Source of the DNA: a virus
Reading direction: 5' to 3' (one strand)
Virus record (IMG/VR): IMGVR_UViG_3300045912_000789
Coordinates: 62,001-126,000 of that record
DNA length: 64,000 bases
Shown: one piece after another, positions 8,508 through 16,631 of the stretch
Numbering within the stretch: the stretch's first letter is position 1
Layout of the letters: every line of letters begins with the position of its first letter
Notes under the pieces: model-generated
What the model was told of the DNA's origin: nothing
Database searches by the model: none
What the model saw: only the letters and a program-made list of their open reading frames with translations
Translations under genes and position numbers: made by a program

Positions 8508-9525
8508 GATCGTGTTGTCTCCAGTGGATGTATCGCTCAGCGTTTTTGATCGAAAGTCGAACTTCTTCAGTAGTCAGATCGTCAGGCTGTTCACGTTCGT
8601 CGGGATACGCCGCCACGCGGACGTCGATCCCGTACTGGGAGAGTATCCTCCCGGCGCGCACCGTACCACGCCAACCGGCCTCGTTGTTGTCGAGGAAGAG
8701 GATGACGTACTGGACGGTCGAAGCGATCAGCTCGGCGTGCAGACCCGTAAGATAAGCACCGATGAGGGCGACCGTGCTCTGATAGCCGGCTTGCCAGGTC
8801 CACATGCAGGCCTTGAATCCCTCGGTGACGATGAAGGGCTCGTCCTGCTCGGTGTTGGTGTAGAAGAACGGCCGGACCACGTGGGCGTGCCAGAGGACCG
8901 CGTCCTTCACCTCCTCCATCGAGTAGTCCTCCGGGATGTGGAACCCGTCCCGGAGCTTCATCTCGGAGTCGTAGATCTTGTAGCGAGGCTCCTGGTAGTC
9001 CAGGATGGCGCGGCCCGAGATGCCCACCAGCTCGCCGTAGATGTTCCGGATCGGGAACGTGATGCGCATGTTGCTCACGTCGTACCCGACCTCGAAGTGC
9101 CGAAGCGTGCGCTTGTCGAAGCCCTGCCGCATCAGCGCCTTCGGAGCCATGCGGTAGTCGTCGAGGATGTCCTCGTCGAGGATGAAGGGGCCGCGGTACA
9201 CGTTCGTGCTCGCCGTGAGGCGCGCGGCCACCTTCCCCCTCGCCGAGAGCGCGGGACCGGGCTTGTCCATCCCGGTCGCCTTCAGGATCGTGCTGACGCC
9301 CTCTCTGCCGAGCCCGAAGCTCTTCAGGATCTTCGAGAGGTGCCCAGACGCCTGGCAGGCGTGGCAGAAGAACACGGGCTTCTCCAGCGACACCGAGCAC
9401 GACGGGGTCTTCTCCTGACCGCTGCCGTGGAACGGGCACTGGATCATCACGTAGCCGCTGCCCCGCTTCGAGTTCGCCTGGAGCCCAGGCGCGAGGGAGA
9501 ACAGGGCCGACGCGACGTCCGTCAT
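8443..9525 (-). CDS. DnaG-like primase (zinc finger plus TOPRIM)
   Basis: The N-terminus carries a DnaG/CHC2 zinc ribbon: C30-P-F-H33, then C54-x2-C57 in FFCHACQASG. The middle has the primase core, and a TOPRIM domain follows with the conserved glutamate in VTEGFKA and the D-x-N-x-AG strand in LFLDNNEAG. At 360 aa it is shorter than bacterial DnaG and lacks a helicase domain; the separate DnaB-like gene immediately upstream supplies that function. It should lay RNA primers at the phage fork. It abuts the helicase stop and start at 9525, which indicates coupled synthesis. Confidence 0.85.
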   Translation of the reverse strand: MTDVASALFSLAPGLQANSKRGSGYVMIQCPFHGSGQEKTPSCSVSLEKPVFFCHACQASGHLSKILKSFGLGREGVSTILKATGMDKPGPALSARGKVAARLTASTNVYRGPFILDEDILDDYRMAPKALMRQGFDKRTLRHFEVGYDVSNMRITFPIRNIYGELVGISGRAILDYQEPRYKIYDSEMKLRDGFHIPEDYSMEEVKDAVLWHAHVVRPFFYTNTEQDEPFIVTEGFKACMWTWQAGYQSTVALIGAYLTGLHAELIASTVQYVILFLDNNEAGWRGTVRAGRILSQYGIDVRVAAYPDEREQPDDLTTEEVRLSIKNAERYIHWRQHDHVQRFLHEDAKRWRPRGPAPG

Positions 9526-11066
9526 CAGCCCCCCTCGCCCTCCGACACGAGCGGCGTGGTGTCGGTCTCCGCCGCATCGGGGAAGTCGTTCATGATGCGC
9601 TTCTCCTCCAGGCGGGCTGCGGCCTTCGCCTCAGCCTGCACGAGCTGCTTGTTCGCGCTGGTCTTGGTGCCGAAGTTGGAGGCCTTCTTCTTGACCTCCT
9701 CGGCCTCTTCCTTCGCCTCCTCTTCGTCCTCTTGCTTCAGCAGATCGGCGACCATCTTCTTGTTCGTGATGGTGGCCATCTCGCTGAAGTCCGAGCACGG
9801 CACGTTGTGGATGAGGATCCCGTCGAACGGGAACTCGCGACCACCGAGAGCGACCAGCGCGGACACGTCCTCGCCGTTCATCTTGCCGGTGATCACTCGG
9901 AAGCCGATGTCCATGTCCTGGCCGAAGGCGTCCGAGTAGCCGAGGTTCGAGAGCGAGCCGATCTTGTTGTCGGCCTCGCGGTTGAGCTGGTGCGTACCGA
10001 TCATCACGACGTTCATGGTCATCGCGAGATCCTTGAGGTTGCGCGAGAGCGCCGACATGACCTTCCAGTCGGTGTCGTTGCGCTTGGCGCCGTCCGCGAC
10101 CTGTCGGTAGAACGAGTCGCAGATGACGATGTCCGGCCGGAACAGCTCGATCTGAGACTCCATCCAGGACACCGGCCGGCCCGTCGACTCGATGATGTCG
10201 ATGGACGGCAGCGAACCGGGAGGGAGGTCGGGGATCGAGCTGCGCAGGCGGAACTCGTAGTGGTCGTCCTCTTCGTTCGGCCACTTCCCCCACGCCCGAG
10301 CCGCCTCGATGAGGCGCATCTCCTCGGCGGGGTCGAGCGAGCTGTCCTTGAACTCGCTGTAGCGCAGCTTGCAGAGCGTGGCGATCGCGCGGAGAAGGAC
10401 GAGTCGGCGCTTCATCTCCGGGGTGAAGATGAGCACCCGTGCGCGGTGGTAGGCGAAGGCGTGCACCCCGACACTGATCGCGGTGAACGTCTTCCGGGAC
10501 TTCGGGCGTCCCGCGATGATCGTGAACTCGCCGCGCTGCATGCCGCGCGTCGGCTTCTGTAGAGTCGGCCACGGCCACGGGATCCCCTCGGGCAAGATGA
10601 CCCCGTTGTCGTAGTCGGCGAGCACCTCATCGAACCCCGTGGCGAGGCTGATGTGCTTCGACCGCTGGAGCTTGTCCGTCATCCGACGCAGCTCTGCTTG
10701 CGTCTTGATGAGCGGATCGACGAGGCTGTCGGGCGACTTCGCGAGGTTGTCCAGCTCGATCGACATCTCCTGGATCCGCGACTTCATCTTCTGCGTCTGG
10801 GTCTCGTAGACCAGAGCTTCGAGAGTGTCGCCGGGATCCGGGTCGGGGAGGTCGATCGCGCCGCTCGTGAACCTGCTTCTCACCACAGACAGGGAAGGAA
10901 AACGCGCGACCCCGTCCGTGTTCGAGCGATACGTCGTGATGAAGTTGAAGACGACCGTCCCCTGTTCGGTCGTCATGTGCTCCGCGGTGATCTCACCCTG
11001 TTGGATCGGGGTGAAGTTCCCGCTGTGAAGCATCTTGGCGAGAAGTCGGAGTTCTACGTTGACCAC
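9525..11066 (-). CDS. DnaB-like replicative helicase
   Basis: A RecA-fold helicase of 513 aa. Walker A is GRPKSRKT at 186-193, where Arg replaces the usual Gly before the Lys. Walker B is DIVICDSF, and a later GTHQLNRE strand fits DnaB motif H3. The N-terminal 150 residues are helical, like a DnaB collar. The C-terminal tail from about residue 445 is a Lys/Glu/Ala-rich coiled coil. I choose the GTG at 11066 because a GGGAG site lies just upstream; the frame is open further to 11135 without a better start. It should unwind DNA with the adjacent primase. Confidence 0.82.
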   Translation of the reverse strand: MVNVELRLLAKMLHSGNFTPIQQGEITAEHMTTEQGTVVFNFITTYRSNTDGVARFPSLSVVRSRFTSGAIDLPDPDPGDTLEALVYETQTQKMKSRIQEMSIELDNLAKSPDSLVDPLIKTQAELRRMTDKLQRSKHISLATGFDEVLADYDNGVILPEGIPWPWPTLQKPTRGMQRGEFTIIAGRPKSRKTFTAISVGVHAFAYHRARVLIFTPEMKRRLVLLRAIATLCKLRYSEFKDSSLDPAEEMRLIEAARAWGKWPNEEDDHYEFRLRSSIPDLPPGSLPSIDIIESTGRPVSWMESQIELFRPDIVICDSFYRQVADGAKRNDTDWKVMSALSRNLKDLAMTMNVVMIGTHQLNREADNKIGSLSNLGYSDAFGQDMDIGFRVITGKMNGEDVSALVALGGREFPFDGILIHNVPCSDFSEMATITNKKMVADLLKQEDEEEAKEEAEEVKKKASNFGTKTSANKQLVQAEAKAAARLEEKRIMNDFPDAAETDTTPLVSEGEGG

Positions 11067-11116
11067 TGACGCTCCCGGACCTGCCGTTCTAAGGGCCCTG
11101 CTCCCGCTGCGCAATA

Positions 11117-11156
11117 GGGGCGGCGCCGACCACAACCTGTTGTGGCTGCCCGCCCC
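11117..11156 (-). other. Palindromic hairpin between DUF932-like and helicase genes
   Basis: An outer 7-bp stem (GGGGCGG with CCGCCCC) encloses a perfect inverted repeat CCACAAC-CT-GTTGTGG at 11130-11145. This fills most of the roughly 107-base gap between genes at 11066 and 11174. There is no U-run. The inner 16-bp palindrome has the size of a dimeric repressor operator, so it could be an operator, an attenuator or an mRNA-stability element. Confidence 0.4.
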
Positions 11157-11173
11157 GGGCTACGCTGCCGGAG

Positions 11174-12208
11174 CTACTTGATGAGCTGCATGAGCACGGC
11201 GCCCGCCAGCTCTGCGCTGACGTACGCGTCGTCGGGGCCTTCCTCCGTCTTCACGTTCGCGAGGATGGCCTCGAAGAGACCGAAGGCGTCGTGCACGGTG
11301 TGTGCGGCCTGGCGGTACACCGACTCGCAGCGGTGGATGAAGAGACGCTCGGCACCCGCCGCCTCCAGCATGTCGTTCATCGCCGAGATGGCGATGTCCT
11401 CGCTGGAGTAGGAGATCGTCCTGAGCTTCGAGAGCTTCTCCTCGATCGGACCCCAGAGGACCTTCGTCTTCTGGAGCGCCTCGGTGAACTTCTCGGTGAG
11501 GTTCGCGATGTCGCCCCGGTGGATGCGGCGGAGCACGGCCTGCTTCTTCAGCACGACCGGCACCCCGTGATCCGCGAGCCAGAGCATGGGGATGACCCAC
11601 AGGGAGGTGAACCCGACTTCGCTGTTCTTCAGCACGATGCCGGGGAAGCCGTAGAACGACGTGCCCGGGATGCCGATCCGTTCGTCCGTGACGGTGTACG
11701 CGTAGAACGCGCGGTCGGTCTTGCCGGAGTACGCGCTCACCGCGTAGCCGTTCGGCATCAGCTCGACGATCGCTCTCATGATGGCTACGTCGGGCAGGTC
11801 GGCGTACTTCGAGCTGACGATCCCTCGGATGAGCCGAAGGTCGGGCGAGTCGAAGCTCTGCATCGTCCGGAACATGAAGTTCCGGAGCGCGTGCAGTCGG
11901 ATGTTCAGCTCCTCGACCTCCTGCGTCCGCATGACGGTCTCGAACCACTTCTCGCGAGCGCCGAGGTGAGAGAGGAGCTGGCTACGGCTCCACTTCGTGA
12001 AGGCGTAGGGCATCGTCTTGGTGTCGTCACGCATCGAGATCGCGGCCAGGACGTCCGGCTTGTCGTCGCCCACGAAGGGCGCGATGTCGATCTCGATGAA
12101 CGTCATGTCGCGGGTCTCCGCGTCGGTGTAGACGAAGTCGGGGAGGCAGAGCGCAGCGAACGCCTCAACCCTCTTCGCCAGGGTCGTCAGCGGAGTCAGA
12201 CGATCCAT
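11174..12208 (-). CDS. DUF932-like phage protein
   Basis: The 344-aa product matches the layout of the DUF932 phage/plasmid family: a central RLIRGIVSSKYADLPD segment, a later strand with LKNSEVGFTSLWV, and the RRIHRGD motif. The biochemical role of this family is not established, though members often sit in replication or recombination blocks. The ATG at 12208 overlaps the upstream gene by 44 bases; an alternative GTG at 12229 would add seven residues. Its location upstream of the helicase suggests an early or middle function. Confidence 0.65.
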   Translation of the reverse strand: MDRLTPLTTLAKRVEAFAALCLPDFVYTDAETRDMTFIEIDIAPFVGDDKPDVLAAISMRDDTKTMPYAFTKWSRSQLLSHLGAREKWFETVMRTQEVEELNIRLHALRNFMFRTMQSFDSPDLRLIRGIVSSKYADLPDVAIMRAIVELMPNGYAVSAYSGKTDRAFYAYTVTDERIGIPGTSFYGFPGIVLKNSEVGFTSLWVIPMLWLADHGVPVVLKKQAVLRRIHRGDIANLTEKFTEALQKTKVLWGPIEEKLSKLRTISYSSEDIAISAMNDMLEAAGAERLFIHRCESVYRQAAHTVHDAFGLFEAILANVKTEEGPDDAYVSAELAGAVLMQLIK

Positions 12209-12503
12209 GTAGGGCTTCAGAGATTCCACGTTGCAGTGCCTGTCGTACGGTGGGTGTCGAGGGGCTGGTGAAGTGGGCGTTTTCCGCGTGCCGCTTGCAC
12301 GCGTCGTGGAGCTTCTTGATCGCCTCCACGAAGGCCGGGTCCTCTCCCGCCGCCACCTCATGTCTCACCGTGCCGTGCACCGTGCCATCGGCATCGGAGA
12401 ACAGCGCGGTGTAGGAGACGGCGGGCCCCGCCGAGCCCTTGCCGATCACCTTCATGTCGGTGATCGAGACGATGCTTCCCTTGAAGCCGGTGTTGATGCT
12501 CAT
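12165..12503 (-). CDS. Hypothetical 112-aa protein
   Basis: The start at 12503 overlaps the upstream stop as ATGA. The N-terminal 50 residues look like beta strands, followed by a helix (VEAIKKLHDACKRHAE) and an acidic tail ending in DDPGEEG. An acidic C-terminus is common in DNA-metabolism accessory proteins but is not diagnostic. Codon use matches its neighbours. No family is recognised. Confidence 0.68.
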   Translation of the reverse strand: MSINTGFKGSIVSITDMKVIGKGSAGPAVSYTALFSDADGTVHGTVRHEVAAGEDPAFVEAIKKLHDACKRHAENAHFTSPSTPTVRQALQRGISEALHGSSDSADDPGEEG

Positions 12504-12880
12504 CCGCCCTCGCGAACGTAGTGCGTCTTGAGGTGATCGTTGAGCATCTCGTACGCCACGCCGATGTTCGACTGGAGGAAGTCCAGGCACTCGTCGAGGC
12601 AGTACTGCTTCGCCATCTGCATCGAGTCGGCGTTCTGGTCGCAGGACAGCGTCACGCTGACGCTGATCTTCACGTTGCTGTAGCCGTACGGGCCACCGAT
12701 GCTCTCGCTCAGGTTGACGTTCACCTTCGCGTTGGCGTCGCCCAGGATGGCCTTGTACTTGTCGTTCGTCCTCATGATCTGCACCTTCCTCGAAGCGTCC
12801 TGTCCTCCGACCTGCACGATGACGTTCCCCCGCTCATCGCACAGCTCGATGTCCGCTTCGATGAACGCGGCGTCCCTCAT
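12500..12880 (-). CDS. Hypothetical 126-aa protein
   Basis: This soluble protein has alternating hydrophobic and polar residues in the first 80 positions, consistent with beta structure, and then a helix containing C-x3-C (CLDEC). It overlaps both neighbouring genes by 4 bases (ATGA type), so it belongs to the same coupled operon as the DUF932-like, UDG and helicase genes. No motif identifies a function. Confidence 0.72.
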   Translation of the reverse strand: MRDAAFIEADIELCDERGNVIVQVGGQDASRKVQIMRTNDKYKAILGDANAKVNVNLSESIGGPYGYSNVKISVSVTLSCDQNADSMQMAKQYCLDECLDFLQSNIGVAYEMLNDHLKTHYVREGG

Positions 12881-13287
12881 GCTTCCTTCGGTCCGTAGAC
12901 CGTGACCGACCCGGTCGACTCGATCTGGTCGATCACGTCCTGCGGGATGAGGCCGGCCTTGCAGAGCTTGTTGTACTCCTCGCGGTCGATCTTGTACTCG
13001 ATCTTCACCGCCGCCTCGGCGTTCGGCATCAGGTCGAGCAGCTTCTTCGCGTCGACCTCGGTGCGCACCGAGATCTTGAACTCGCCGTACCGCGGGCCGA
13101 TGTCGTCGGCGTGCTTCTTCGCGAGACCCTTCGCCTCGGTGAGCGAGTCGTTGTAGCTCGTGACGAGCAGGTCGTACTGTTCGAGGATCCGGGCGTTCTG
13201 CGTACGGAAGGCGTTCAGGGCCTCCCGGGCCGCCTCCATCTTCGACACCGCGGCGACGAACACGAGCGGGGGGTTCTTGGCGGTCAC
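12877..13287 (-). CDS. Hypothetical 136-aa coiled-coil protein
   Basis: The start is a GTG at 13287 that overlaps the UDG stop as GTGA and has a GAGGAAG ribosome site. A longer frame runs back through the UDG gene and is rejected. The protein has a helical N-terminal half (roughly residues 15-60) and a C-terminal half with strands followed by an IPQDVID-type segment. No family is recognised, and no cysteines or catalytic motif are seen. Confidence 0.68.
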   Translation of the reverse strand: MTAKNPPLVFVAAVSKMEAAREALNAFRTQNARILEQYDLLVTSYNDSLTEAKGLAKKHADDIGPRYGEFKISVRTEVDAKKLLDLMPNAEAAVKIEYKIDREEYNKLCKAGLIPQDVIDQIESTGSVTVYGPKEA

Positions 13288-13970
13288 TGTGCTTCCTCTT
13301 CCTTCTTCTTCAGCAGGTTGACGTAGCGCGACGCCTTCATGAAGGCCTCGATCGTGGTGGCGATCGGCCCGTGGGTGGCGACGCTGGGGTTGGCGATGAG
13401 CTGCTTGGGCGCGAGCGTCGCCATGACCGGATAGCGGACGGGGCGAAGCCGGCCCGGGATCCACGAGTCGAACAGCTCGCCCGCGGCGGTGCTGATGGTC
13501 TTGTGCTTGCCGCGGTGCTTCGTGGACACCAGCGCCTTCCACGGCTCGTCGCCCATCACGATGATGATCCGAGGATCGACCAGGTAGGCGATCTCCTCGA
13601 CGCGCGGCTGACACGCCTCGATCTCGGTCTTGTCCGGACCTCGGCTCTGCGTGCGCTCCGGCGTGTCGTCGGTCGCCGGGATGAGCACGTAGGGACGGCA
13701 CGCGACGATCGACGTGTAGAACACGTTCTTCCTCGCGTCGATGCCCGCTCGGTCGAGCATGTCCTCGACGAGCTGCCCTTCGTCGCCGCTGAGCAGCATG
13801 TTCTGGTTGATGTCCTCCTCGCTCGGCCCCTCGGTGATGACGAGGTAGTCGGCGTTGTAGGACCCGGCACCGAAGATGATCTCGGCGCTGCCGCGGAGCT
13901 TGGCCAGGCTGCACTTCGTGCAGCCCAGCCAGCGATCACGCAGCACGCGCAGCTTCTTCTGCGCGTCCAT
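13284..13970 (-). CDS. Uracil-DNA glycosylase, family 4-like
   Basis: Family 4 UDGs remove uracil from DNA and carry a 4Fe-4S cluster. The 228-aa product has C17-x2-C20, C91 in ACRP and C120, which fit the cluster ligands. It has ITEGPSEEDI at 45-54 in place of the usual GEAPGxxED motif. The later HPS-type motif is replaced by an ANPSV segment, so the DNA-minor-groove wedge and active-site His may be altered. The start at 13970 is 5 bases from the upstream gene. It sits in the replication block, suggesting repair of deaminated phage DNA; activity is uncertain because of the changed motifs. Confidence 0.75.
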   Translation of the reverse strand: MDAQKKLRVLRDRWLGCTKCSLAKLRGSAEIIFGAGSYNADYLVITEGPSEEDINQNMLLSGDEGQLVEDMLDRAGIDARKNVFYTSIVACRPYVLIPATDDTPERTQSRGPDKTEIEACQPRVEEIAYLVDPRIIIVMGDEPWKALVSTKHRGKHKTISTAAGELFDSWIPGRLRPVRYPVMATLAPKQLIANPSVATHGPIATTIEAFMKASRYVNLLKKKEEEAQ

Positions 13971-13975
13971 CGACC

Positions 13976-14479
13976 TCAGCCCTTGACGAGCTGGACCCGC
14001 GGCGGGTCGAAGAACGCGAGGTACTCGCGGTACATCCACTCCTTGAAGCCCTCGTCCTGGTCGGCGACCCGGATGACGTACTCCCAGGAGTTGACCTCGA
14101 TCGTCGGCGTGCCGATGAAGTCGTACGGGACGAGGGCGTGGAGCTTCGTCCCGCCCTGCATGCCGACGATCCTCGGCTGGCCGTGGTCCATCACCGGCTG
14201 CCGCTTCTTCGGGCCCTCGGGGTTCCGGGGGTCCATCGGGACCTCTTCCATCTCCACGACCGGCGAGAAGCTCAGCTCGGAGATGTAGAGCAGCGACGCG
14301 TAGAGCTTGAAGCCCGGCTTGATCTCCGCGTTCTCGTCGAGGATGCCGACGAGGCGGTGGGGGACGGCGGAGACCAGGACGAGGCGCTCGCGCCAGGTCT
14401 GCTTGCCCATCGGGGTGTCCTGGGCGAGGTCGATCTCGCCCTTCTCGGTCTTGAACTTCGTGGGGGGCTTGTTCCTCAT
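13976..14479 (-). CDS. Hypothetical 167-aa protein
   Basis: The ATG at 14479 has a GAGAGGA site. The frame upstream of it is open but covers the helicase end. The protein is soluble and likely beta-rich, with a Pro/Arg-rich segment near the middle and an acidic WMYREYLAFF-type helix near the end. It lies between UDG and the UvsW-like helicase. No family is recognised. Confidence 0.7.
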   Translation of the reverse strand: MRNKPPTKFKTEKGEIDLAQDTPMGKQTWRERLVLVSAVPHRLVGILDENAEIKPGFKLYASLLYISELSFSPVVEMEEVPMDPRNPEGPKKRQPVMDHGQPRIVGMQGGTKLHALVPYDFIGTPTIEVNSWEYVIRVADQDEGFKEWMYREYLAFFDPPRVQLVKG

Positions 14480-14490
14480 GTTCGGTCCTC

Positions 14491-15888
14491 TCAGATCTTC
14501 ATGGTCGTGTACGGGATCTTGCCGCCCTTGTGGGCGGGCCAGTGGCTCAAGAGCCAGCGGATCTTGCCACAGAGCGCAGCGAGCTGCTTGATGTACTTGT
14601 CCTCGAAGACGATCACCATCGGGTGCTTCTTGCCGTAGTACTTCCGGAGCACCCGACCCATCGTCTGTTGGAGCACGCCCTTCTTCGCGAACGGCTCGAC
14701 GAGGAACAGCGTGTCGAGCATCGGCTTGTTCAGCGCCTGCTTGCCCAGCGTCATGATGGCGATGACGGGGTTGCACTCCCTGATACGCCGTCTGCGCTCC
14801 TTTCCTTTCACGTCGCCGTTCACCACGCCGGCGTTGGGGAAACGAGCGCCCAGGATCTCGGTCATCTCCTTGCTGTGCGCGAGCACGAGCACCTGACGGT
14901 CCGAGTCGAGGGCGGCCTGGATGTCCTTCACGATGCGATCGGTGCGGCCGTCCTTGTTGGTGCGCGCGATGAAGCCGTACGTCATCCCGAAGTGGAACTT
15001 GTTCGTCTTGTCGTGCGTGTTCTCGTGGACGACCTTGTCGGCGAGGTTGAGGGTCGTCGGGAGCTGGCGGAAGACGAAGTCAGGACGCAGGTCCGGTGTG
15101 AGGTACGTGTAGACCACCTCGCCGATCGTGTATCGGAGCAAGGTGTCGAAGCCGTCCTCGCGATCCGGGGTCGCGCTGAGCCCCCATCGCCTGCCGTGGA
15201 ACGGCGGGATCGCGTTGTTGAAGTACGGAGCGCCCATCACGTGCGCCTCGTCGGAGATGATGACCCCGAAGTGGTGCAGCATCTCGGGAGGCAGGCGGTC
15301 CTCGTCGGCACGCTTCGCCAGGGTGTTGACCTGGGCGATCGTGATCGCCTTCTTCCAGTTGAACTTCCCGCCGCCGACGTACCCGATGTCCTTCGAGTCG
15401 ATGCCGAGGAAGTCCTCGATCTCTTCCATCCACTGCTCGGCCAGGCCCTCGTCCGTGACCGTGATGAGGATCGGTACTCCGAGCTGGGCGGCGCTGTGTA
15501 GGCCCACCACCGTCTTCCCCGCACCGCACCGCAGGCAAAGAATGCCGTCATGCGTGGCGAGCAGAGCCGCGCTCCCTCGCCGCTGGTAGTCCTTCTCGGG
15601 CTCCTTGGCGTCGAGGACGACGCGACTGGTGAAGCTCACCTTCGGGAACGATCGCACGCGTGCGTCGTAGATCTTGAAGGGCAGCTTCGACAACGTCTCC
15701 ATGCGCAGGTAGTTGCGGGGGACGCGGAAGTGGTGAGGCTCGTCCCTCCACGCTTCGATCGCTTCGTTGTTGCGACCGACGTAGGTGAAGGTCGACTCCA
15801 CCTGCGCCTGCGCGACGTGCGTCTTCGGGAGCCAGAGCCACGAGTCGATGTACCCGACGCCGGGTTCGCGCTTGTAGAACGTCGTCAT
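14491..15888 (-). CDS. SF2 helicase, UvsW/XPB-like
   Basis: This 465-aa SF2 ATPase has an N-terminal accessory domain (about 100 residues) and two RecA lobes: motif I CGAGKT, motif II DEAH in IISDEAHVM, motif III LSATPDRED, and motif VI QTMGRVLRK. The order and sequences resemble T4 UvsW and XPB-type translocases, which branch-migrate recombination intermediates and reanneal R-loops. The start at 15888 follows the GAAA-loop hairpin. With RecA-like, RusA-like and nuclease genes downstream, the likely role is processing recombination forks and removing R-loops at origins. Confidence 0.82.
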   Translation of the reverse strand: MTTFYKREPGVGYIDSWLWLPKTHVAQAQVESTFTYVGRNNEAIEAWRDEPHHFRVPRNYLRMETLSKLPFKIYDARVRSFPKVSFTSRVVLDAKEPEKDYQRRGSAALLATHDGILCLRCGAGKTVVGLHSAAQLGVPILITVTDEGLAEQWMEEIEDFLGIDSKDIGYVGGGKFNWKKAITIAQVNTLAKRADEDRLPPEMLHHFGVIISDEAHVMGAPYFNNAIPPFHGRRWGLSATPDREDGFDTLLRYTIGEVVYTYLTPDLRPDFVFRQLPTTLNLADKVVHENTHDKTNKFHFGMTYGFIARTNKDGRTDRIVKDIQAALDSDRQVLVLAHSKEMTEILGARFPNAGVVNGDVKGKERRRRIRECNPVIAIMTLGKQALNKPMLDTLFLVEPFAKKGVLQQTMGRVLRKYYGKKHPMVIVFEDKYIKQLAALCGKIRWLLSHWPAHKGGKIPYTTMKI

Positions 15889-15897
15889 GATAGAGGT

Positions 15898-15917
15898 GGG
15901 GCGGCTTTCGCCGCCCC
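15898..15917 (-). other. Perfect GAAA-tetraloop hairpin upstream of the UvsW-like gene
   Basis: On the leftward strand an 8-bp perfect stem GGGGCGGC/GCCGCCCC closes a GAAA (GNRA) tetraloop between the stop at 15921 and the start at 15888. It sits within the ribosome-binding region of the helicase gene. It may be a weak terminator, a translation attenuator or an RNA-stability element. Confidence 0.5.
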
Positions 15918-15920
15918 CGA

Positions 15921-16568
15921 TCACTTCCTTCGTCCGAAGAGGTCGACGGTGCGAGAGTAGTCGTAGACGTGCCAGCCGGTCGAGGCGATCCAGCCTTGAG
16001 CGACGTTCTTGAAGAGGCGGCCGAGAACGGACTCCTCCTCGTGGGGCAGGAACGTGGGCGAGACGCCTCCGCTGTGCGAGGGCATCGGCGCAGCATAGGG
16101 CGTCTGCATCGCCACCGGCCACTCCACCGGCGGCTGCACCGGGTACGGCAGGGGAGCCGGCACCTGGAACGGGGTGGGCAGCACGGCACCGGGGCGAGGC
16201 GGGCCGTCTGCTTTCGGGATCGTGGTGGGCGCGGTGCCCCAGGCACCCCAGCCCTTCAGGTGGTCGGCCAGGTTGGGCGTTCGGCCGAGGAGCTGGCTGC
16301 CGTTTCCTCTGTCGCCGAAGGGCTTGGGTTCGTTCGTGTGGACGGGGAGCGATCTACGATCGCTCGTCATGGACTTCGCGCGGATCGTGGCCGCGACGCA
16401 TTCCGCCTTCGACTTGCACTCGTTGTAGTACTCGCCCTTGTACCAGCCTCCGTTGCACATGTTCGCGGTCGAGCTGCTCCCGGGCGTCTCGTACTCGGCC
16501 CAGGACGTGCAGTTCTTCGGGCTTCCAGTCGGACCGAGCAGGGTGAGCCCGGTCTGGGGTCGCTGCAT
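15921..16568 (-). CDS. Pro-rich cysteine protein, first gene of leftward block
   Basis: The ATG at 16568 has a strong GGAGGT site, and the divergent intergenic region lies just upstream, so this is the first leftward gene. The 215-aa product has a short N-terminal domain with four cysteines (CTSW, MCNGGWY, NECKSKAEC) and many aromatics. A long Pro-rich region follows (about residues 95-175), then a hydrophobic C-terminal segment (LFKNVAQGWIASTGW). No family is recognised. The longer frame to 18260 is the antisense shadow of the next gene. Confidence 0.72.
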   Translation of the reverse strand: MQRPQTGLTLLGPTGSPKNCTSWAEYETPGSSSTANMCNGGWYKGEYYNECKSKAECVAATIRAKSMTSDRRSLPVHTNEPKPFGDRGNGSQLLGRTPNLADHLKGWGAWGTAPTTIPKADGPPRPGAVLPTPFQVPAPLPYPVQPPVEWPVAMQTPYAAPMPSHSGGVSPTFLPHEEESVLGRLFKNVAQGWIASTGWHVYDYSRTVDLFGRRK

Positions 16569-16578
16569 AGTACCTCCA

Positions 16579-16589
16579 CCTGCTGATAG
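16579..16589 (-). promoter_or_regulatory. Leftward repeated element (TATCAG core)
   Basis: CCTGCTGATAG on the plus strand reads CTATCAGCAGG leftward, 5 bases before the GGAGGT ribosome site of the gene starting at 16568. The same 11-mer occurs at 27671-27681 and 43939-43949, each time just ahead of a leftward start. TATCAG could serve as a -10 box, but no clear -35 is found at 17 bp here. Confidence 0.45.
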
Positions 16590-16595
16590 GCTCGT

Positions 16596-16625
16596 TTGAC
16601 CGCTTTCCCCTCTCCGAGATACGCT
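16596..16625 (+). promoter_or_regulatory. Rightward promoter giving a leaderless transcript
   Basis: The -35 is TTGACC (16596-16601), the spacer is 18 bp, and the -10 is TACGCT (16620-16625). Only six bases separate the -10 from the ATG at 16632, so transcription should start at or next to the start codon. Exactly the same geometry occurs at 27699-27728. Confidence 0.6.
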
Positions 16626-16631
16626 TCGGGC

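Noticed and set aside
9525-11135. Helicase start at 11135 giving 536 aa
   Set aside because: The extra N-terminal residues are Pro/Arg-rich, lie in the palindrome region, and lack a ribosome site; the GTG at 11066 has GGGAG.
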